NCBI GenBank assembly: GCA_038212095.1
Contig: JBBQUW010000001.1
Span: forward strand, 62,001 to 126,000
From: JAICYJ01 sp038212095
GTDB lineage: Bacteria > Actinomycetota > Thermoleophilia > Gaiellales > JAICJC01
Direction of reading: 5' to 3'
Length of the DNA stretch: 64,000 nucleotides
Part shown: one piece after another, positions 10,243-18,768 of the stretch
Position numbering within the stretch: position 1 is the stretch's first letter
Layout of the letters: the number at the start of each line of letters is the position of its first letter
The notes under the pieces: generated by a model
What the model was told of the DNA's origin: nothing
Databases searched by the model: none
What the model saw: only the letters and a program-made list of their open reading frames with translations
Position numbers and translations under genes: made by a program

Positions 10243-11145
10243 GTGGCCCGCCGCGGGCGACGCCGCCGGCGGCGGGCCGAGAACATCGCCGGGTGGGGCT
10301 TCGCCTCGCCCACCGTTCTGCTGGTGCTGGTGCTGACGTTCGTGCCGATGGGCTGGGCGTTCGTGTTGTCGTTCCAGCACAACGACCTGATCTCGCCGCC
10401 ACACTCGGTCGGACTCGCCAACTACAAGGCGTTGCCCAACGACAGCGAGCTGCGCCAGGCGATCTCGAACACCGTCTACTTCACGCTGGCGGTGGTACCG
10501 CTGGAGCTGATTCTGGGCCTTGGCGTCGCCATCATGCTGAACCAGCGGATCAGGCTGAAGAGCTTCTACCGCACGTGCTTCCTGGTGCCGTTCATCGCCT
10601 CGGCTGCGGCCGAGGGCATCCTGTTCACCTTCATCTTCGATCCCAACTTCGGCGCCGTGAACTCGCTGCTGCACGGGATGGGCTTCACACGCCAGGGCTT
10701 TCTCGAAAATCCGGATCAGGCGCTGTACGTGATGGCGGCCGTCTACCTGTGGGGCTACATCGGGCTGAACATCGTGATCTACTCGGCGGCGCTGCAGGAC
10801 GTCTCGGCCGAGGTGCTGGAGGCGGCCGCGATCGACGGCGCCGGCGCGTGGGCGCGCTTCCGGCACGTGATCTTGCCGACGGTTGCCCCGCAGACGGTGT
10901 TCCTCGCCATCTGGGGGCTGATCGACTCGCTGCAGCTGTTCGACCTGATCTACGCCACCACCAAGGGCGGACCGCTGCACGCCACCGAGACGGTCGCCTA
11001 CTACATCTACGACCTCGTGTTCGGCGGCGTGTTCTTCGCGGCGGGCTACGGCGCTGCCGTCTCGGTGGGGCTGTTCGGGTTCACGCTGATCGTGGTGGTG
11101 CTGGTATCGGTGCTGGAGCGCCGCACCTACGGAGCGCAGCTGTGA
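10243..11145 (+). CDS. Sugar ABC transporter permease (MalF/UgpA type)
   Basis: A 300-residue integral membrane permease with about six transmembrane segments after an Arg-rich N-terminus. The coupling loop is recognisable as EVLEAAAIDGAGAWARFRHV, the EAA motif that contacts the ABC ATPase. The GTG start lies 18 bases after the binding-protein gene. Its stop overlaps the next permease by GTGA, so the pair is translationally coupled. Confidence 0.92.
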   Translation: MARRGRRRRRRAENIAGWGFASPTVLLVLVLTFVPMGWAFVLSFQHNDLISPPHSVGLANYKALPNDSELRQAISNTVYFTLAVVPLELILGLGVAIMLNQRIRLKSFYRTCFLVPFIASAAAEGILFTFIFDPNFGAVNSLLHGMGFTRQGFLENPDQALYVMAAVYLWGYIGLNIVIYSAALQDVSAEVLEAAAIDGAGAWARFRHVILPTVAPQTVFLAIWGLIDSLQLFDLIYATTKGGPLHATETVAYYIYDLVFGGVFFAAGYGAAVSVGLFGFTLIVVVLVSVLERRTYGAQL

Positions 11146-12017
11146 GCGACGTGGCGGTCGGCAGCTCGCGTCCGGCAGCAGCCACGCTGAAGGCTCCCCG
11201 CCGCAGGCGGCTGCCGTTCTCCGCCTGGCACCTGGTGCTGATGCCGATGGCGCTGATGATGGTGCTGCCGCTGGTGTGGATGATCGACACCTCGTTCATG
11301 ACTGCCGCTGAGATCAACCGCTACCCGCCCGCCCTGATCCCGGGCGGTTTCTCGCTGGCCGGCTACCGGGAGGTGCTGCAGAACTCCGACTACCCGCGCT
11401 GGTTTGTGAACAGCGTGATCGTCAGCGGCATCGTCGTGCTGTCGCAGCTGTTGCTGTGTTCGATGGCGGGCTACGCCTTCGCTCGGGTGCGCTTCGTCGG
11501 CCGGCGGGTGGTGCTGATCGCGCTGCTTGCCACGCTGGTCGTGCCGTTCCAGGTGACCGTGATCCCGCTGTTCATCTTGCTCCACGACGTCGGCCTGATC
11601 GACAACCTGGCCGGCCTGATCGTGCCGTACCTGACCACCGTGTTTGGCGTCTTCCTGCTGCGGCAGTTCTTCATCAACCTGCCGGTCGAGATGGAGGAGG
11701 CTGCGCGGATCGATGGCTGCTCTCAGTGGGGTGTGTTCTGGAAGGTGATGCTGCCGCTGTCCAAGCCTGCCCTGGCCGCCCTGGCGGTGATCACGTTCCT
11801 CGACTCGTGGAACAACCTCACCTGGCCGCTGATCGCGATCACCAACTCGCACAGCTACACGGTGCAGGTGGGGCTGACGTCGTTCCAGTCGCAGCACCAC
11901 GTCGAGTGGGCGGCGGTGAACGCGGCCGACGTGATGACCACCGTGCCGGTGTTCATCGTCTTCATCATTGGCCAGAAGTACTTCGTGCAGGCGCTGTCGG
12001 GCGCGATCAAGGGCTGA
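11142..12017 (+). CDS. Sugar ABC transporter permease (MalG/UgpE type)
   Basis: A 291-residue permease with about six transmembrane helices and an EAA loop (EMEEAARIDGCSQWGVFWKV). GTG 11142 overlaps the upstream stop. It completes the CUT1 importer with the binding protein at 8927 and presumably the ATPase at 4926. Its last 11 bases overlap the 3' end of the convergent GH4 gene. Confidence 0.92.
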   Translation: MSDVAVGSSRPAAATLKAPRRRRLPFSAWHLVLMPMALMMVLPLVWMIDTSFMTAAEINRYPPALIPGGFSLAGYREVLQNSDYPRWFVNSVIVSGIVVLSQLLLCSMAGYAFARVRFVGRRVVLIALLATLVVPFQVTVIPLFILLHDVGLIDNLAGLIVPYLTTVFGVFLLRQFFINLPVEMEEAARIDGCSQWGVFWKVMLPLSKPALAALAVITFLDSWNNLTWPLIAITNSHSYTVQVGLTSFQSQHHVEWAAVNAADVMTTVPVFIVFIIGQKYFVQALSGAIKG

Positions 12018-13278
12018 TCGAGGGCGCCAGCTCGTCGACCATCGCGACGATCTGCGCCGGCGCCAGCGTGGCGGAGGTGTTCGGGTCGACCAGAGCGGCG
12101 TGCGTGATCAGGTCGTGTCGGCCCTCGAGGGCGGCGCGAACGGTCAGCTCGCAGACGTTCGCGAAGCGCCGGTTGAGCGCAGCCAGCTGGGGCGGCAGCT
12201 CGCCGACGTGGATGGGTTGGACACCGGCCCGATCGACAAGGCACGGCACCTCGACGCAGCACCCGTCCGGCAGGTTCGTGATCAGGCCCTCATTGCGCAC
12301 GCTGGCGTGCACCGTGCGAACCGTCCCGGTGACGATCGAGTGGATGATCGCCGTCGCATCCTCCGGCCAGTCGTCCAGCTCGAGCTGCTCGCCCTCGGCC
12401 AGCCGGCGGCGGGTCTCGGCGACCTCGTCCAGGGTGCGCAGGCTGCGCTGCAGGTACTCGCCGACCGGCACCCGGAACCGTTCGATCTGCCCGCTGTGGG
12501 GCAGGAAGAAGGGCACCGTCTCCACCGTGTGCTCGCTCGACTCGCTGGGGTAGGCGCCGAGCCGGCGGAACAGCTCAGCCCGCGCCCTGCGTCCGAGCCC
12601 TTCGGGATCGTCGGCGCAGGCCGCCCGGACGCGCGGCAGCAAATCCTCGCCGTCACGTTCGAGCCGCGTCACCCACGCCTGGTGGTTGATGCCGGCTCCC
12701 TGCCACGTGACGTGCGAGAACGGCACGCCCGCCAGCTCGGCCAGCTCGACGGCGGTGTTCCGCAGCGACGGACAGAGACCGACCACCCGCCGCAGCGGCG
12801 TGCCGGCGTACGTCGCCCACACAAGCATCGCCATCGGGTTGGTGTAGTTGAGCAGCCACGCCTGCGGGCACAGCTCCGCCATGTCGCGGCCGATCGCGAG
12901 CATCGAGGGGATCGTCCGCAGCGCGTGGCTGATCGCGCCGGCGCCGCAGGTGTCGGCCATCGTCTGGCGCAGCCCGTGGGCGGCCGGCAGCGTGAAGTCG
13001 CGTTCTGCCGCCGCGTGGCCGCCGACGCGGATCGTGCTGATGGCGAAGTCGGCGCCGTCCAGCGCCTCCCGCCGGTCGAGCGCCGCGACCACCGTGGCCG
13101 GCGCTCCCAGCCGTCCGACCACGTGCCGGGCGACGTCGGCGGCCAGGTCGAGCCGGGCCCGGTCGAGGTCGTGCACGACGATGGTGGCGTCGGCCAGCTC
13201 GTCGTGGCTGACCAGGTCGCGCACCAGGTTGTTGGTGAACTCGAGGCTGCCCGCGCCGATCAGCACCACCCGCACCAT
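12007..13278 (-). CDS. GH4 family glycosidase, divergent active-site motif
   Basis: A 423-residue GH4 enzyme. Visible are the NAD-binding GAGSLEF, the substrate loop NYTNPMAM, a metal-ligand Cys in GLCPSL and His in GAGINHQ. GH4 enzymes use NAD+ and a divalent metal to cleave glycosides through a 3-keto intermediate. Known subgroups carry CHEV, CHSV, CHGx, CDMP or CN(V/I)P at the Cys site; CPSL fits none of these, so specificity is unclear. ATG 13278 overlaps the preceding stop (TGATG); a TTG one codon earlier is less likely. It is a diverged tandem copy of its upstream neighbour. Confidence 0.9.
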   Translation of the reverse strand: MVRVVLIGAGSLEFTNNLVRDLVSHDELADATIVVHDLDRARLDLAADVARHVVGRLGAPATVVAALDRREALDGADFAISTIRVGGHAAAERDFTLPAAHGLRQTMADTCGAGAISHALRTIPSMLAIGRDMAELCPQAWLLNYTNPMAMLVWATYAGTPLRRVVGLCPSLRNTAVELAELAGVPFSHVTWQGAGINHQAWVTRLERDGEDLLPRVRAACADDPEGLGRRARAELFRRLGAYPSESSEHTVETVPFFLPHSGQIERFRVPVGEYLQRSLRTLDEVAETRRRLAEGEQLELDDWPEDATAIIHSIVTGTVRTVHASVRNEGLITNLPDGCCVEVPCLVDRAGVQPIHVGELPPQLAALNRRFANVCELTVRAALEGRHDLITHAALVDPNTSATLAPAQIVAMVDELAPSISP

Positions 13279-14585
13279 CAAGCGCGGGCGGCCGCCGTCG
13301 CGATGCCGTCCGGCAGCGCCGCGCCGTGGGCGTCGATCATCTCATCCACCAGCGAGTGGATCTGGTCTAAGTTCAACGTCGCGGCCGTGTTGGGATCGAG
13401 CATGGCGGCGTGGTAGACGTGCTCGCGGCGGCCCTCCAGTGCTGCCAGCACCGTCAGCTCGCAGACGTTGACGAAGGTGCGGTTGAGCGCGGCCAGCTGG
13501 GGTGGAAGCGCGCCGACGTGGGTGGGCTGGACGCCCGCCCGGTCGACCAGGCACGGCACCTCGACGCAGCAGTCCTGCGGCAGGTTGGTGATCAGGCCGG
13601 TGTTTCGTACGTTGCCGTAGATCACGCGCGGCTGGCCGGTCACGATCGAGTGCATGATCAGTGAGGCGTACTCCTGGCTGCGCTCGATCTCGAAGCTCTC
13701 CCCGGCCGCCAGCATCCGCCGCATCTCGGCGTACTCGGCCAGGTTCTCCTCGCTGCGGGCGATGTAGTCGTCCACCGGGATCCGGAAGTGCTCGATCTGG
13801 TCGTCGTGATGCAGGAACCAGGGCAGGTACTCGCACGAGTGCTCGCTGGACTCGGTCGGGAAGTACCCCAGCCGCCGGTACATCTCGACCCGCACCCGTC
13901 GTTGCATATCGGCGTCGCGCTCGATCACCTCGTCCAGCAGGGGGTACAGATCGCGACCCTCGTGCTCGAAGCGCAGGATGAAGGCCTGGTGATTTATGCC
14001 GGCGCCCAGGAACGTGACTTGGTCGAAGGGCACGCCGACCGCCTCGGCCAGCTCGGCGGTGGTGTTCTGCACCGAGTGGCAGAGTCCGACCACCCGGCCG
14101 GTGGGCGTGCCGGCGTAGGTCGCCCAGCACAGCATCGCCATCGGATTGGTGTAGTTCAGAAACCACGCCCCCGGTGCCAGCTCTGCGATCTCCTCGCCGA
14201 TGCCGAGCATCACCGGCACGGTGCGCAGGGTACGGAAGATGCCGCCGATACCGAGCGTGTCACCGATCGTCTGGCGCAGGCCGTAGCGGCGCGGGATCTC
14301 GAAGTCGATCAAGGTTGCCGGGTGACCGCCCACCTGCACCATGTTGACGACGAAGTCGCAGCCGGCGATGGCGGCGCGGCGGTCGAGGTGAGCCTCGATG
14401 GTGGCGTGTGCGCCCAGCGCCGTATTCGTCCAATGGGCGATCGCCTGGGCGGCGTCCAGCCGCTCCTGGTCGATGTCGTGGAGGGCGATGGTGGCGTCGG
14501 CCAGCTCCTCGAAGCCGAGGATGTCGCCGAGGAGGTTCTTGGTGAAGGTCACGCTGCCTGCGCCGATGAATGCGATTCGTGTCAT
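13278..14585 (-). CDS. GH4 family alpha-galactosidase (MelA-like)
   Basis: A 435-residue GH4 glycosidase with GAGSVTF (NAD binding), NYTNPMAM, the Cys motif GLCHSV and GAGINHQ. CHSV at the metal Cys is the signature described for GH4 alpha-galactosidases, so hydrolysis of alpha-galactosides imported by the neighbouring transporter is likely. The start is ATG 14585, just before the dinucleotide fold; earlier in-frame codons add no conserved sequence. It is co-transcribed with the second GH4 gene and divergent from the aldolase. Confidence 0.92.
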   Translation of the reverse strand: MTRIAFIGAGSVTFTKNLLGDILGFEELADATIALHDIDQERLDAAQAIAHWTNTALGAHATIEAHLDRRAAIAGCDFVVNMVQVGGHPATLIDFEIPRRYGLRQTIGDTLGIGGIFRTLRTVPVMLGIGEEIAELAPGAWFLNYTNPMAMLCWATYAGTPTGRVVGLCHSVQNTTAELAEAVGVPFDQVTFLGAGINHQAFILRFEHEGRDLYPLLDEVIERDADMQRRVRVEMYRRLGYFPTESSEHSCEYLPWFLHHDDQIEHFRIPVDDYIARSEENLAEYAEMRRMLAAGESFEIERSQEYASLIMHSIVTGQPRVIYGNVRNTGLITNLPQDCCVEVPCLVDRAGVQPTHVGALPPQLAALNRTFVNVCELTVLAALEGRREHVYHAAMLDPNTAATLNLDQIHSLVDEMIDAHGAALPDGIATAAARA

Positions 14586-14623
14586 GCACGAAAGTGTTTC
14601 ATATCTGGTAGAAATGAGCAAGA
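14586..14623. promoter_or_regulatory. Divergent promoter region between GH4 and aldolase genes
   Basis: Only 38 bases separate the two start codons. The segment is AT-rich for this genome and contains GAAATGAGCAAGAATGT (14611-14627), the third occurrence of the GAGCA(G/A)AA core. Such a short divergent spacer would let one repressor control both genes; this is inference. Confidence 0.45.
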
Positions 14624-15487
14624 ATGTTCACCACGGCGGAGAAACGCGCGCTGGCACAGCTCTCGACCGTGGGCGGCAGGCTAGCGGTCGTGGCGGCAGA
14701 TCAGCGTGGCAAAATGCGCGCCGCCCTCGCGGGGGCCGGCATCGAGCCACACATCGACACGCTGCGTGCGATCAAGCGCGACCTGGTCACAGTGCTCGGG
14801 GGCGAGGCGCCCGCGATGCTGCTCGACCCGGAGATCGCCCTTCCGGACGTGATCGATGCCGGCCTGCTCCCTCCACATACCGGGCTGCTCGTCTCGGTCG
14901 AGGTCTCAGGCGCGCCGCTACGAGAGGGCCACCGCCCGGCCGCGCTGCTCGACCGGTTCGGCGCGGCGGGGGTGCGTCGGATGGGAGGCACGGCTGCGAA
15001 GCTGCTGGTGTACGTACGCGGTGATCGCGAGGGCCTCGACTCCCACAACGCCCGCATCGTTGCCAGGGTGGCGGCGGACTGTGCCGCCCACGACCTGCTG
15101 CTGGTGGTCGAGGGGCTCGTGTTCCAGCTCGAAGGCGAGGATCCGGCGCAGTTCGCGGCCCGCAAGCCGGAGCTGGTGCGCCAGACGGCGCTGCTGCTGG
15201 AGGCGGCCGGGGCGCGCTACCTGAAGCTCGAGTGCCCGGGCGACGAGCGAGCCTGCGCCGCGGTGACCGACGCGCTGACTATCCCGTGGGCGCTGCTGTC
15301 GGCCGGGGTCGACCATGAGACGTTCGTCGGGCAGCTGCGCGGCGCGCTGGCAGGCGGCGCGGGAGGGTTCATCGCCGGCCGATCGATCTGGAAGGAGTGC
15401 GTGACGATGGACGGCGACGCACGGCGCGCATTCCTGGAGGGCGAGGGCCGCCGCCGTCTGGACGAGCTGATGGCGCTGGTTGCCTGA
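14624..15487 (+). CDS. Tagatose-1,6-bisphosphate aldolase-like protein (LacD family)
   Basis: A 287-residue class I TIM-barrel aldolase of the LacD/DeoC group. Recognisable blocks are AADQRGKM near residue 25, LLDPEI, AAKLLVY (the candidate Schiff-base Lys is in this region), LVVEGLVF, LKLECPG and a terminal phosphate-site block GGAGGFIAGRSIWKE. Members cleave tagatose- or fructose-bisphosphate, or sulfosugar phosphates. In this context it probably produces triose phosphates from the imported sugar. No sugar-phosphate kinase is encoded in the cluster. Confidence 0.85.
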   Translation: MFTTAEKRALAQLSTVGGRLAVVAADQRGKMRAALAGAGIEPHIDTLRAIKRDLVTVLGGEAPAMLLDPEIALPDVIDAGLLPPHTGLLVSVEVSGAPLREGHRPAALLDRFGAAGVRRMGGTAAKLLVYVRGDREGLDSHNARIVARVAADCAAHDLLLVVEGLVFQLEGEDPAQFAARKPELVRQTALLLEAAGARYLKLECPGDERACAAVTDALTIPWALLSAGVDHETFVGQLRGALAGGAGGFIAGRSIWKECVTMDGDARRAFLEGEGRRRLDELMALVA

Positions 15488-15535
15488 CGGCGCGGGCGTG
15501 GCCGGCTCCCGACGTGTCGCGAGTGGCATGTGGTT

Positions 15536-16021
15536 CTACTGGCCACATGCGGGGCAGCGATCTTGCACGCTGAGCGATGTGATGACCCAACCTTTCGAAG
15601 CGTCATGCCCGATCATCATCAAGCCGAAATGCCCTGTGTCACTGTGGCTGTACCAGAGGCCGGCTCCATGAGACGCGCTGTGGAATCCTGAGCCTCGGAC
15701 ATCAGCCTGGAACAGGTTCGAGGTACTGAAGTAATCGCCAGGTATACCAGCGAACGGCTTAATCGCTTGAGCACGGGCATCTGCTGAAGCGGTCAGCACT
15801 GCGCGAAAGCAGCGGTCATGGTAGGGGTTCTGCGTGGCCGGGCCGCCCGCCCCAAGCAGCCGTTGAAGGTCGATCTTCGCAGACGGAGTGAGCATGTTGC
15901 AGGCCGAAGCATCTCCCACCCGCACCGCGCCGATGAAGCCTGCGGCGAGGTTTCCCTGAGCGAGCGAGCCGTCCTGCGACTCGTGATGCCCAACCCAGGC
16001 ATACGTTACGAATGCACCCAC
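15536..16021 (-). CDS. Hypothetical protein, possibly 5'-truncated
   Basis: A 161-residue reading frame with balanced composition and a His/Gly/Ser-rich second half (HGAGLWYSHSDTGHFG) ending in DRCPACGQ. The only available start is GTG 16021; the frame upstream meets a stop 42 bases earlier without an ATG. An overlapping frame just upstream encodes a hydrophobic stretch starting at ATG 16067, so a lost signal peptide through a frameshift is possible. I do not recognise the family. Confidence 0.45.
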   Translation of the reverse strand: MGAFVTYAWVGHHESQDGSLAQGNLAAGFIGAVRVGDASACNMLTPSAKIDLQRLLGAGGPATQNPYHDRCFRAVLTASADARAQAIKPFAGIPGDYFSTSNLFQADVRGSGFHSASHGAGLWYSHSDTGHFGLMMIGHDASKGWVITSLSVQDRCPACGQ

Positions 16022-16178
16022 GCCGCCACTGGCCGTGAAGCCACAGCACGACCGACAGAAGGCTCATTGACCCCGCCCGAGACTCTGTGTGACCTCGTCA
16101 ATGGACTGCCTTGCAGCGACGGGAAGTCGCTCGTGGTGTTGTGTTTCGGAGCCGGTTTGGGTGCGCGATAGTCCGGCC

Positions 16179-16502
16179 ATGACAGAAACGGATCCGGGTG
16201 TCGTCTTCACGATCGTGGTTACCGTCGCAATGGTGGCTGGTATCTGTGCGCCGCTGGTTGTTTGGCGGCTACGTCGCGGCTGGTTGTGGCTGGCGGTCGC
16301 TACCGGCGCCTTGGTCACTGGATTCGGGTTGCGGGTTGTGATCGCATCGACGTCGCTGCACGGGGGTGAAACGTCTTCGCATGATGGTTGGTTGCTTATA
16401 GCGATCTTCGTGATCGCTTCCTGGTTGCTTGGTCTCCTTGTCGGCGGTCTCCTCGCCGCGAACTGGGCGGTGCTTCGCGGACGTGGTGCTTCCGACGTCT
16501 AA
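16179..16502 (+). CDS. Small three-helix membrane protein
   Basis: A 107-residue protein with three predicted membrane helices (about 8-30, 36-56, 70-94). ATG 16179 is preferred over an upstream in-frame ATG because GATAGT sits exactly six bases before it, the leaderless arrangement frequent in this window. Its C-terminal half resembles the small membrane protein at 56816 (WLL..FV..SW..GL.VG pattern), linking this patch to the right-hand island. Function unknown. Confidence 0.65.
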   Translation: MTETDPGVVFTIVVTVAMVAGICAPLVVWRLRRGWLWLAVATGALVTGFGLRVVIASTSLHGGETSSHDGWLLIAIFVIASWLLGLLVGGLLAANWAVLRGRGASDV

Positions 16503-16522
16503 GGCTCCGGTACGCTGCCTAG

Positions 16523-16597
16523 ATGCACGCACTAGTAATCGCGTCGCTCGCGTGGTTCGCGCTCGTCGTGGTCGCCACGTACGGATGCACGTCTTGA
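16523..16597 (+). CDS. Candidate 24-residue leaderless membrane peptide
   Basis: A very short frame whose ATG is preceded by TACGCT with a six-base spacer, like neighbouring leaderless genes. The peptide is nearly all hydrophobic (one helix, ending ATYGCTS). Length makes coding status uncertain; support comes from the promoter geometry and hydrophobic composition only. Confidence 0.35.
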   Translation: MHALVIASLAWFALVVVATYGCTS

Positions 16598-16725
16598 CCC
16601 GTGTTCGTGAGTTCGTGCCGCTAGGGAGGTGGGGGCAAGTCCAGAGCGTGTGCATCGCGGGTGTGATCTGGGGCGTGGCCTTCGACGTCGCCTGGGTGCC
16701 CGTCATCGTCGCACTCAGCGCGTAG
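16585..16725 (+). CDS. Candidate 46-residue membrane protein
   Basis: A short frame from ATG 16585 with one hydrophobic helix (VCIAGVIWGVAFDVAWVPV) and a Trp/Val-rich end. It overlaps the 24-residue frame by a few bases in another frame, so the two could be one gene with a frameshift. Evidence is composition only. Confidence 0.3.
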   Translation: MHVLTRVREFVPLGRWGQVQSVCIAGVIWGVAFDVAWVPVIVALSA

Positions 16726-16772
16726 CACGTCGCGGACGTCGTACGCCGCGAGGATGCGTGCATACTGGGCGG

Positions 16773-17132
16773 ATGGGGATTCTGAATCTGCTCTATCTCG
16801 CAGCATTCTTCGGTGCTCCCGGATTGATCCTGGGCGCGGCGGTTGGGTGGAGGTTGGAGCGGGCCGGGCGATCGCTGCCTCTTGCGATACTGACAGGCTT
16901 TGGAATCGGGCTTTGCTGCGGAGCGGGTGTCGCAGTCCAGATCGTTCGTGATGTCGAGTCGAGCAGATCTTCGACGGCGGCCCTTGGACTGCTCCTTGTT
17001 CCGCTGGGCTTGATCACCAACTGCACGACCGGCACCCTCTCGGCGCTTGTCGCTCACGGGTTGTCGGGTCGCCGCTCTCACAGGCGGGGCGCCGCGAACG
17101 AGCGCTGGGCGCCGCCAGGTTCGGACGTGTAG
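16773..17132 (+). CDS. Small membrane protein
   Basis: A 119-residue protein with three predicted helices (about 4-26, 36-58, 68-92) and a basic C-terminus. ATG 16773 has CATACT six bases upstream and no Shine-Dalgarno, consistent with a leaderless transcript. It is unlike any family I recognise. It is one of a run of tiny genes each with its own -10-like element, so they may be transcribed separately. Confidence 0.6.
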   Translation: MGILNLLYLAAFFGAPGLILGAAVGWRLERAGRSLPLAILTGFGIGLCCGAGVAVQIVRDVESSRSSTAALGLLLVPLGLITNCTTGTLSALVAHGLSGRRSHRRGAANERWAPPGSDV

Positions 17133-17141
17133 ACTGGCTAG

Positions 17142-17336
17142 ATGAGAAAGCGCTCTGGCACTGGTGCGGCGATGGGCAACTACACCGCAGGTTGGGTGAC
17201 GCAAAGCCGTCGAGCGACGACGTGCGAGGCGGGAACGTGCTTGACGTGTGGCGCCAAGCTTTCGGTCTACCGCCCCTTTGGCGAACCGCGCTGCGCCCCT
17301 TGTCTCGCCGCGATTGCTACCTCACCTCTTAGCTGA
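17142..17336 (+). CDS. Small zinc-ribbon-like protein
   Basis: A 64-residue protein with CLTCG and CAPC pairs separated by about 15 residues, spacing that suits a zinc ribbon. ATG 17142 has TAGACT six bases upstream. It starts nine bases after the preceding stop. Function unknown; single zinc ribbons often mediate protein or nucleic-acid contacts. Confidence 0.5.
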   Translation: MRKRSGTGAAMGNYTAGWVTQSRRATTCEAGTCLTCGAKLSVYRPFGEPRCAPCLAAIATSPLS

Positions 17337-17497
17337 CCTCGCACCTACCCGAAGCGGCGGTCTGAAGCGCACCGTTCGCCGGTGGTGGTCGTTACGGTGC
17401 AGGTAGTTCGATCAGTTCGCGCACAAGTGTCACGTTGAAGATCGCAAGCGATCCTTGTTGTAAATGGCCGCCGCCATCGACCGGGCTGGGTGCCCAT

Positions 17498-18004
17498 CTA
17501 TGCTCGGACTGAGCGCTGCCAACGATCCCGATAATAGTCCCCGCCAAACAGACGAGCATCCCGAGCGCGATTGCCGGCTCTACCCAGGGACTTCATGGCT
17601 TGGCCATCCGCCCACACTGCCCGAGCGTGCCTCGCCCATGCAGCCTTCAATGCGACCGGCGCGACGACGGTAGATATCCGCCGGGACACGGCTTGCTCCT
17701 GCGCTCCGGCCTTGACCACCAAGGCGGCCTGCGTTTGAGGCAGAGCCTTGGTCGTGTTCGCCCGGTGGAAGTAGCCGTTCGTGGCTCTCTGCACGGCCTT
17801 GTAGCGGACGAGACTGGCAGCTTGGAGGGTGTGTACCTCCAACAGGAAGGCGTCAAGCTCTGCCTGCTTGCCGCTCAGGGTGTCTCCCTGCGTCCCACCC
17901 TGCGTGCCCGTGCTGGGGATCGCGCTTCCTCCGCTACCACTGCAACCAGCCAGCAACGACAGCACGCACACTGCTGCGGCGCTCGAAGGGATGCGGGTTG
18001 TCAT
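17498..18004 (-). CDS. Hypothetical lipoprotein
   Basis: A 168-residue protein starting at ATG 18004 with a signal peptide and lipobox LLAGC, a Gly/Ser/Thr linker, then an Ala/Arg-rich helical domain. TACTCT lies six bases before the ATG, which decides against upstream in-frame codons. It should be anchored outside the membrane. It is divergent from a second lipoprotein gene at 18125. Confidence 0.65.
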   Translation of the reverse strand: MTTRIPSSAAAVCVLSLLAGCSGSGGSAIPSTGTQGGTQGDTLSGKQAELDAFLLEVHTLQAASLVRYKAVQRATNGYFHRANTTKALPQTQAALVVKAGAQEQAVSRRISTVVAPVALKAAWARHARAVWADGQAMKSLGRAGNRARDARLFGGDYYRDRWQRSVRA

Positions 18005-18124
18005 CTCGCCAGAGTACCCGCGAACATGGCGCTCCACGACCCGCCCAACGCCGCCCGCGACGATAGCGTCTCCCCCCTCGGCCTCAATCAAGCTGGCAGG
18101 CGTTCCCGCCCCTACCATGTGCTG

Positions 18125-18649
18125 ATGAGTCGAGTGTCGGCATGGGCGAGGGGCACGGCAGGCCTAGCGATGGTGACAGCGTGCGCGGCCTGCGCGTCCT
18201 CCACGACGACTCAGAGCGTCGGGCACATCAGCGCGCTGGTGACCGTGCGTTCACTCGGCCCAGTTGTGGTTCGGGAGGATCGGCAAGCCGTCGAGAAGAA
18301 AGTCGGTAACGGCAAGCTCCTCTCGACCACTCCTGCGGGCGACCCCCAGCACAGGTGGCAGATCGAGACGGTTGCATACCCAGCAGTGCAGATCACGGTG
18401 CGCTATGTCACTCCGGTGACAGGTGGAGTACAGAGTGTCGAAGAGGTCGAGACAGAGTCGTCTCGGTTCAAGACCTCGCAGGGAGTCGGCGTAGGATCGC
18501 CCCTCTCCACCGTCATGACCCTGCCGGGCGTCCTATGCTCGGGCGGTACCTGCCAGGTCGGATTCGCATCGAACAAGTTGCCGGGCATCAGCTTCTTCGT
18601 GTCCACCGGACGGGTCACCCGGGTGGCCGTCCAAGCATCCGGCCACTGA
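18125..18649 (+). CDS. Hypothetical secreted protein or lipoprotein
   Basis: A 174-residue protein with an N-terminal signal and Cys residues in VTACAACAS that could serve as lipobox. A beta-rich body follows with a repeated polar pattern and two Cys (LCSGGTC) that may form a disulfide. ATG 18125 has TACCAT six bases upstream (leaderless). Only 120 bases separate it from the divergent lipoprotein. Function unknown. Confidence 0.65.
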   Translation: MSRVSAWARGTAGLAMVTACAACASSTTTQSVGHISALVTVRSLGPVVVREDRQAVEKKVGNGKLLSTTPAGDPQHRWQIETVAYPAVQITVRYVTPVTGGVQSVEEVETESSRFKTSQGVGVGSPLSTVMTLPGVLCSGGTCQVGFASNKLPGISFFVSTGRVTRVAVQASGH

Positions 18650-18768
18650 CCCTGGCCGTCTCGCAGCCCACGACGCGGCCGTGCTGATGGTGCAGCGGCT
18701 CTCTCGTGCATCGAAATAGCACTGATAACTCACTCTATGATCAGGAAACTAACCATGCCCTAGCAAAG

